The notes below the pieces were generated by a model, which was not told where the DNA came from, ran no database searches, and worked only from the letters and a program-made list of their open reading frames with translations. From Tubulanus polymorphus (Eukaryota; Nemertea; Palaeonemertea; Tubulaniformes; Tubulanidae), in assembly GCF_964204645.1 (NCBI RefSeq), contig NC_134033.1, positions 15,750,155 to 15,814,154 on the forward strand: 64,000 nt of DNA. Reading direction: 5' to 3'. Numbering within the stretch: the first letter of the stretch is position 1; each line of letters starts with the position of its first letter. This document shows, in pieces, positions 59,670 to 64,000 of the stretch. The translations under genes were made by a program, and so were the position numbers.

Positions 59670-60930
59670 CAGCATCAGAAGTAATTACTGATGAGCTCGT
59701 ACCTGTGACATCTATTTTCAGTATTCCGCCATTGATGGAATCAGTGTGCACCGCAGATTGATACTGCTACATGAAATTCTTTAAGACTGATGGAATTCTA
59801 ATAATTAAGTAATTAGAGTCTCATTACTCTTAAGTCGGCGAGTTGCAGTAAAAGGTAGCTCATGCAGGTTTTAATCTGCTGCCTGCCGTACCACAGACCT
59901 TGAATAGCAGACACATCTGAAAGGGATCGGTGTCGAGGTGTGTTTGAAGAGTGAGGTAGTAAGTGAAAGTAGCAAAGTCTAAACGGGCGTCTCAATCTGT
60001 TAATCTGTTAATCTTCCTGTTAAACACGAATCTTAAGGGCAAAAGTGAATTTGTTGTACATGTAATAACCAGGTTTCATATTATCCAAATCTGGATTGAT
60101 ATAGTTAATTTAGCTCGGACAAGCTACTAACAGAATCGTATTAATGAGGTTCAACTGTACTCTAATTTCATTTAATTCACTTCCGGAGCAAAAATAATCC
60201 ATGTACAATAGACTTCTAACTGGAATCAATTAAGACAAGGTGATAGTTCTAGTCACCTGTAGACAATAGAACTTCAATGCAATAGTTCAATGTGTTTATG
60301 TCTGGGTTGGTGTTTGGAGAATGACTACTCCAATATTTAAGTAACTAGACTTGAAATTAGTCGAATGAAACACTCTAATCCGTGTCTTAAGGATTAGATA
60401 GTCTTAATTAGACTTGAAATGATTCCAGTTAACAGAGAGTCCACTGTACATTATATGAAGAAAAAGTAACACATATAATTTGTAGCGAACCACTGACCAC
60501 TAGTGATACTGATGTTACAACAACTAGTGGTTAGTGTAGTTCAATATGTATTGATAAAAAATAGTTCAACCAATATTCAAACACCATAAAAGCAATGTAT
60601 TGAGCAAACCAACAAACCAACATCCTCAGAATGAGATAGAACACAACTATCATTTTAAAGAAATGAGTATTTACAAACGCAGTCACAAGTACAAAATCTC
60701 CACATATACAGCACATACAACTATATTTCAGAAATCATTTAACAAGCACAAAAGCAAGCAAGAGAAGCCCCTTGAAACATTTACACTCAAAACGCAGTCG
60801 CAGCAAATCAGTAATTAATAACCCACAATCAGATTCAACAACAAACCAGCCAATCAAACTATCAATTCATATTTATTTTTCAATAGATGTACAATGTGAA
60901 TTTACATTCAACCTGTACTGAAGCTATCAG
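59670..60930. other. Gene-free stretch
   Basis: AT-rich, no exon supported. A small inverted repeat (CCACTAGTGAT... ACAACTAGTGG) lies at about 60495-60530. Confidence 0.35.
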
Positions 60931-60934
60931 CCTC

Positions 60935-61320
60935 GGAGAAATTGGTCGGCATCTCTGGAACTATGATAACTCGCAGCGGCACATAACACTGAAAGTCCCG
61001 ATTTGACGGAGAAATTGGTCGGCATCTCTGGAACTACGATAACTCGCGGTAACAAACACTGAAAGTCCTGATTTGACGGAGAAATTGGTCGGCATCTCTG
61101 GAACTACGATAACTCATAACTCGTGGTAACAATCACTGAAAGTCCCGAATTGACGGGGAAATTGGTCGGCATCTCTGGAACTACGATAACTCGCGGTAAC
61201 AAACACTGAAAGTCCCGATTTGACGGAGAAATTGGTCGGCATCTCTGGAACTACGATAACTCGTGGTAACAATCACTGAACGTCCCGAATTGACGGGGAA
61301 ATTGGTCGGCATCTCTGATT
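60935..61320. repeat. 70-bp minisatellite
   Basis: Six units starting GAGAAATTGGTCGGCATCTC at 60936, 61009, 61079, 61156, 61226 and 61296. Spacings are 73, 70, 77, 70 and 70, not multiples of three, so not an in-frame protein repeat. Confidence 0.85.
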
Positions 61321-61442
61321 TGATCTTTTCCTGTCGTCTGAATTCTACAGCCAACCACAAGCTCAATACATGTACTACAATGTGAAAACACAAAATATGA
61401 ATAATGATATCATTTTTGAGACTTCTTCAAAATAAATTTCAA

Positions 61443-62620
61443 TTATACCTGATTTTTAGTAGATTCAGACACATGAATCTTCGGTTTTTCAAGAAGAAAT
61501 TGATCTGCATCATCGTTATCGTTTCCATCTTGATATCTGGTATTGTGTAACGAATAACTCAATACCAACTGCAACAACAATGTTATAAATAAACTATGAT
61601 TTTCATTCATAAGACTCTTCATAAAAACAAAATTCATCTAATTTCAATTTTACCTGATTTATAGTCAATTCAGATTCATGACTCGGACCTTGAGGAATTT
61701 GCTCAATTCTTCCTGAACTCTGATGTTTTCCTTTCCTCTGGTTTTGAGCATCTCTAACAACAACAGTCCACTAGCTACAACAAAAATACATAAAATAAAA
61801 GTAAACCATCTTCATTGAGTCGACTGTTCCTGCAAAGAAATTCAAGTTCAATTTTACCTGATTAATAGTCAATTTAGACACACGACTTAGAAGAGAAATT
61901 GCTCAGAACTTCAGTAACTTTTCGTATCATCTTGAACTTTCGGTTTGATGTGGAGATTCCCAGAGTACTTCGATTTCTGCATACAATCACTGAAATAAGT
62001 CCGGAATTGACGGGGAAATTGGTCAGCATCTCTGATCTCTGATCTTTTCCAGTCGTCTGATATTTTACGGCCAACCACAAGCTCAATACTGCAATGATAA
62101 AACACAAAATATGAATAATGATATCATTTTTGAGACTCTTCTCCAAAATAAATTTCAATTATACCTGATTTATAGTCAATTCAGATTCATGACTCGGACC
62201 TTGAGGAATTTGCTCAACACTTCTCTGATGTTTTCCTTTCCTCTGGTTTTGATCGTCTCTAACAACAACAGTCCACTGGCTACAACAAAAGTACATAAAA
62301 TAAACGTAACCATCTTCTTTAAGTCGGTTCCTGCAAAGAAGTTCATATCAAGTATAATTTTACCTAATTCATAGTCAATTCAGACTCATGACACCTTAAA
62401 TATTTCTCAACGACAACTGGAACAATCCTGGATGTTTCCTGTCGATCGTTTGGTATTTTGTACTTGCCGACCAAATCAATACACGCTACAACAGGGAAAT
62501 ATGAAATACATGTAATACTAACTTACAGTCTTAGTTGAGAACATTCTTATCTACAAATAAATTCATAGCAATTTATACTATACCTGATTTATAGTCTTTA
62601 CTTAGTAAAATTTCTAAGAA
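61443..62620 (-). repeat. Array of about 200-bp exon-like units
   Basis: On the minus strand, six blocks end in a shared CTATAAATCAG|GTAAAATT or close variant at about 61449, 61653, 61858, 62165, 62365 and 62583 (spacings 204, 205, 307, 200, 218). Upstream of each is a TTGTAG- or TTGCAG-like acceptor. Two units read openly in phase 0 and are nearly the same (WTVVVRDAQNQRKGKHQ... and WTVVVRDDQNQRKGKHQ..., both ending ESELTINQ); others have stops. It is either a satellite that happens to look like exons or the relic of a repeated-exon gene. Confidence 0.5.
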
Positions 62621-63025
62621 CCTCAGGAACTTTCAGTATCATCTTGAACTTTCTGTTTGGGGGGGGGGGGTTGGTGTGGAGATTCCTCAGTAGAGTACCT
62701 CACATTTCTGCTGACAACAGACACCAATCCAACACTTCTCTTTCTGGTACTTTCATCTTTCTCTTTCCTCTCATTTTACAAATTGATATTTAATTATTTG
62801 ACATTTTGATATTTTACCATCATAAAATTGATTTTATGTTTTTCTTTAATCATCGCTATTTGAGATTTTACAAGAAATGATACAAATAATACGTTCCTTA
62901 ATTTTAAACTCACAGCTGTTTTCAAAATTCTATCCACACACAAAGATGGCATGCTGCATGCTGATCAATTTGTTTACCATGCGCATGGACCCGCGGGTGT
63001 GCCAGTGCTGTTTAGTGCAATTGAT

Positions 63026-63170
63026 GCATCGGTGCAAGTGCATAGTGAGACGTCAAGTGCAAAGTGGGACGCCAAGTGCAAAGTGAGACGTCAAGTGCAA
63101 ATTTGGACATCAAGTGCAAAATGGGATGTCAAGTGTAAATTGGGACGTCAAGTGCAAATTGAGATGTCAA
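63026..63170. repeat. 19-bp minisatellite
   Basis: Seven units of GACGTCAAGTGCAAAGTGG with substitutions. It reads as QVQ/KCK-like repeats in one frame, but the 19-base period shifts frame each unit. Confidence 0.8.
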
Positions 63171-63339
63171 TTGTTTTCACCAGTGTTTACGATGATCAAC
63201 CATCTTTCTGAAGATGTTTAAAGCAATTTGAATTCTTAAAGTTTTTTACACTGTCGGCTCACAGACTTAGAAACTGGTTTACCTCATCATCAGAGTTTAG
63301 ACGCTGACAATTTTATCACTCCTTAAGTGGAGTAATATA

Positions 63340-63785
63340 ATCAAGTCACTAACAATTCAGTTTTGTCAATTCAAGAAGGGAAAGGAGGGGAAGGCATTAA
63401 ACCTCAATATCACCCCAGCCTTAAGTCACTTACAATTCAGTTTATGTCACAATTAACTTGACAATTCAAGAGGGGGAGGGATCACTAAATTTCAATTTTA
63501 TCACAACAAATTGTTTTAGCAGTAATTTACCGACAGTGTTTTGTAAAACATAACTTTTATCAACACCTTTTGAAGGAGGCCATCAGTGTTGTAACACACT
63601 GACAATTCTGTTCATTAGTCACGTTTCTACATGACAGTTGAAGAAGGAAGGAGGAGACTCCTGACCTAAATATCACCCCTGAACAGAGTGTATCAATTAA
63701 GCAGCTGTATTAAAGGAGGTCATCAGTGTTGTAACACACTGACAATTCTGTTTGTTTGTCACGTTTCTATATGACAGTTAACAAC
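63340..63785. repeat. Tandem repeat of about 140 bp near the right edge
   Basis: The clearest pair is 63572-63640 and 63712-63782, sharing CATCAGTGTTGTAACACACT then GACAATTCTG and GTCACGTTTCTA. Two older units at 63345-63500 share ACAATTCAG, TCAATTCAAGA and GGGAGGG. The last about 200 bases of the window hold nothing recognisable. Confidence 0.55.
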
Positions 63786-64000
63786 CTTCAGGTGCAAGGA
63801 ACCAAAGTAAAGCTATCAAACAATAGCATCTTTGAGTATAACACTTTTAAAATGTGTAATGTGATAATAATTTGCTGATACAGTATACACAGAACCAACA
63901 CCAGCATTATTTCAATGATTCTACCACCACAAAGCTATCGATGGATAGCTGTTTTGAATATTTATACATTTAAAACGCTAAGTCGCAAAAAAGACGATCA

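Noticed and set aside
61181-61393. 70-residue minus-strand ORF in the 70-bp satellite
   Set aside because: The unit length is not a multiple of three and the frame changes from unit to unit.

Overview
The window is animal nuclear DNA: AT-rich, with spliced genes (GT-AG introns), many minisatellites and many short palindromic transposon remnants. The best clue to the host is a three-copy receptor array (1-22771). It has the LDLa + leucine-rich repeat + rhodopsin-type 7TM layout of the snail receptor GRL101, so a lophotrochozoan, most likely a mollusc, is my inference. There is no bacterial, organellar or viral gene.

Layout. (1) 1-22980: a head-to-tail, minus-strand tandem array with a period of about 8.7-8.8 kb. 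It holds copy A (1-5271, 3' end outside the window), copy B (7870-14057) and copy C (16649-22771). Each gene has three coding exons: CUB-like modules; more CUB-like modules plus half a C-type lectin domain; then the rest of that lectin domain, a second lectin-like domain, LDLa repeats, leucine-rich repeats and the 7TM region. The 2.6 kb spacers are nearly identical. Ectodomain exons 1-2 carry short strongly divergent patches, while exon 3 is almost constant. (2) 22980-25100: transposon and minisatellite debris marking the array edge. (3) 24144-27574: a head-to-head pair, a C2H2 zinc-finger gene (minus) and the mitochondrial twin-CX9C protein CMC1 (plus), sharing a short promoter with YY1-type and CCAAT motifs. 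(4) 27575-42314: about 15 kb with no gene I can support, only repeats and a LINE scrap. (5) 42315-43388: an intronless FAM43-type PTB-domain gene. (6) 46497-54494: a 21-exon acid alpha-glucosidase-like GH31 gene with three N-terminal trefoil domains, read as a 973-residue protein with both catalytic Asp residues. (7) 56094-57494: a GT11 (alpha-1,2-fucosyltransferase-like) exon with an altered HxRR motif. (8) 57495-64000: minisatellites, including an unusual array of about 200-bp units that end in splice-donor-like CAG|GTAAAA sequences.

The genes do not form one pathway. The most novel feature is the receptor array: about 1930-residue GPCRs whose carbohydrate- and protein-binding ectodomains vary between near-identical neighbours, as expected of a recognition (immune or chemosensory) family. 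Recurrent signals outside genes are a palindromic element with CCGTAAGGTGCTGCCGC ends, a hairpin family ending in AACATTTCGGACT, and a 39-bp unit built on CAACTGTGGAACTGGG that occurs as two opposite-facing arrays and as scattered single copies.
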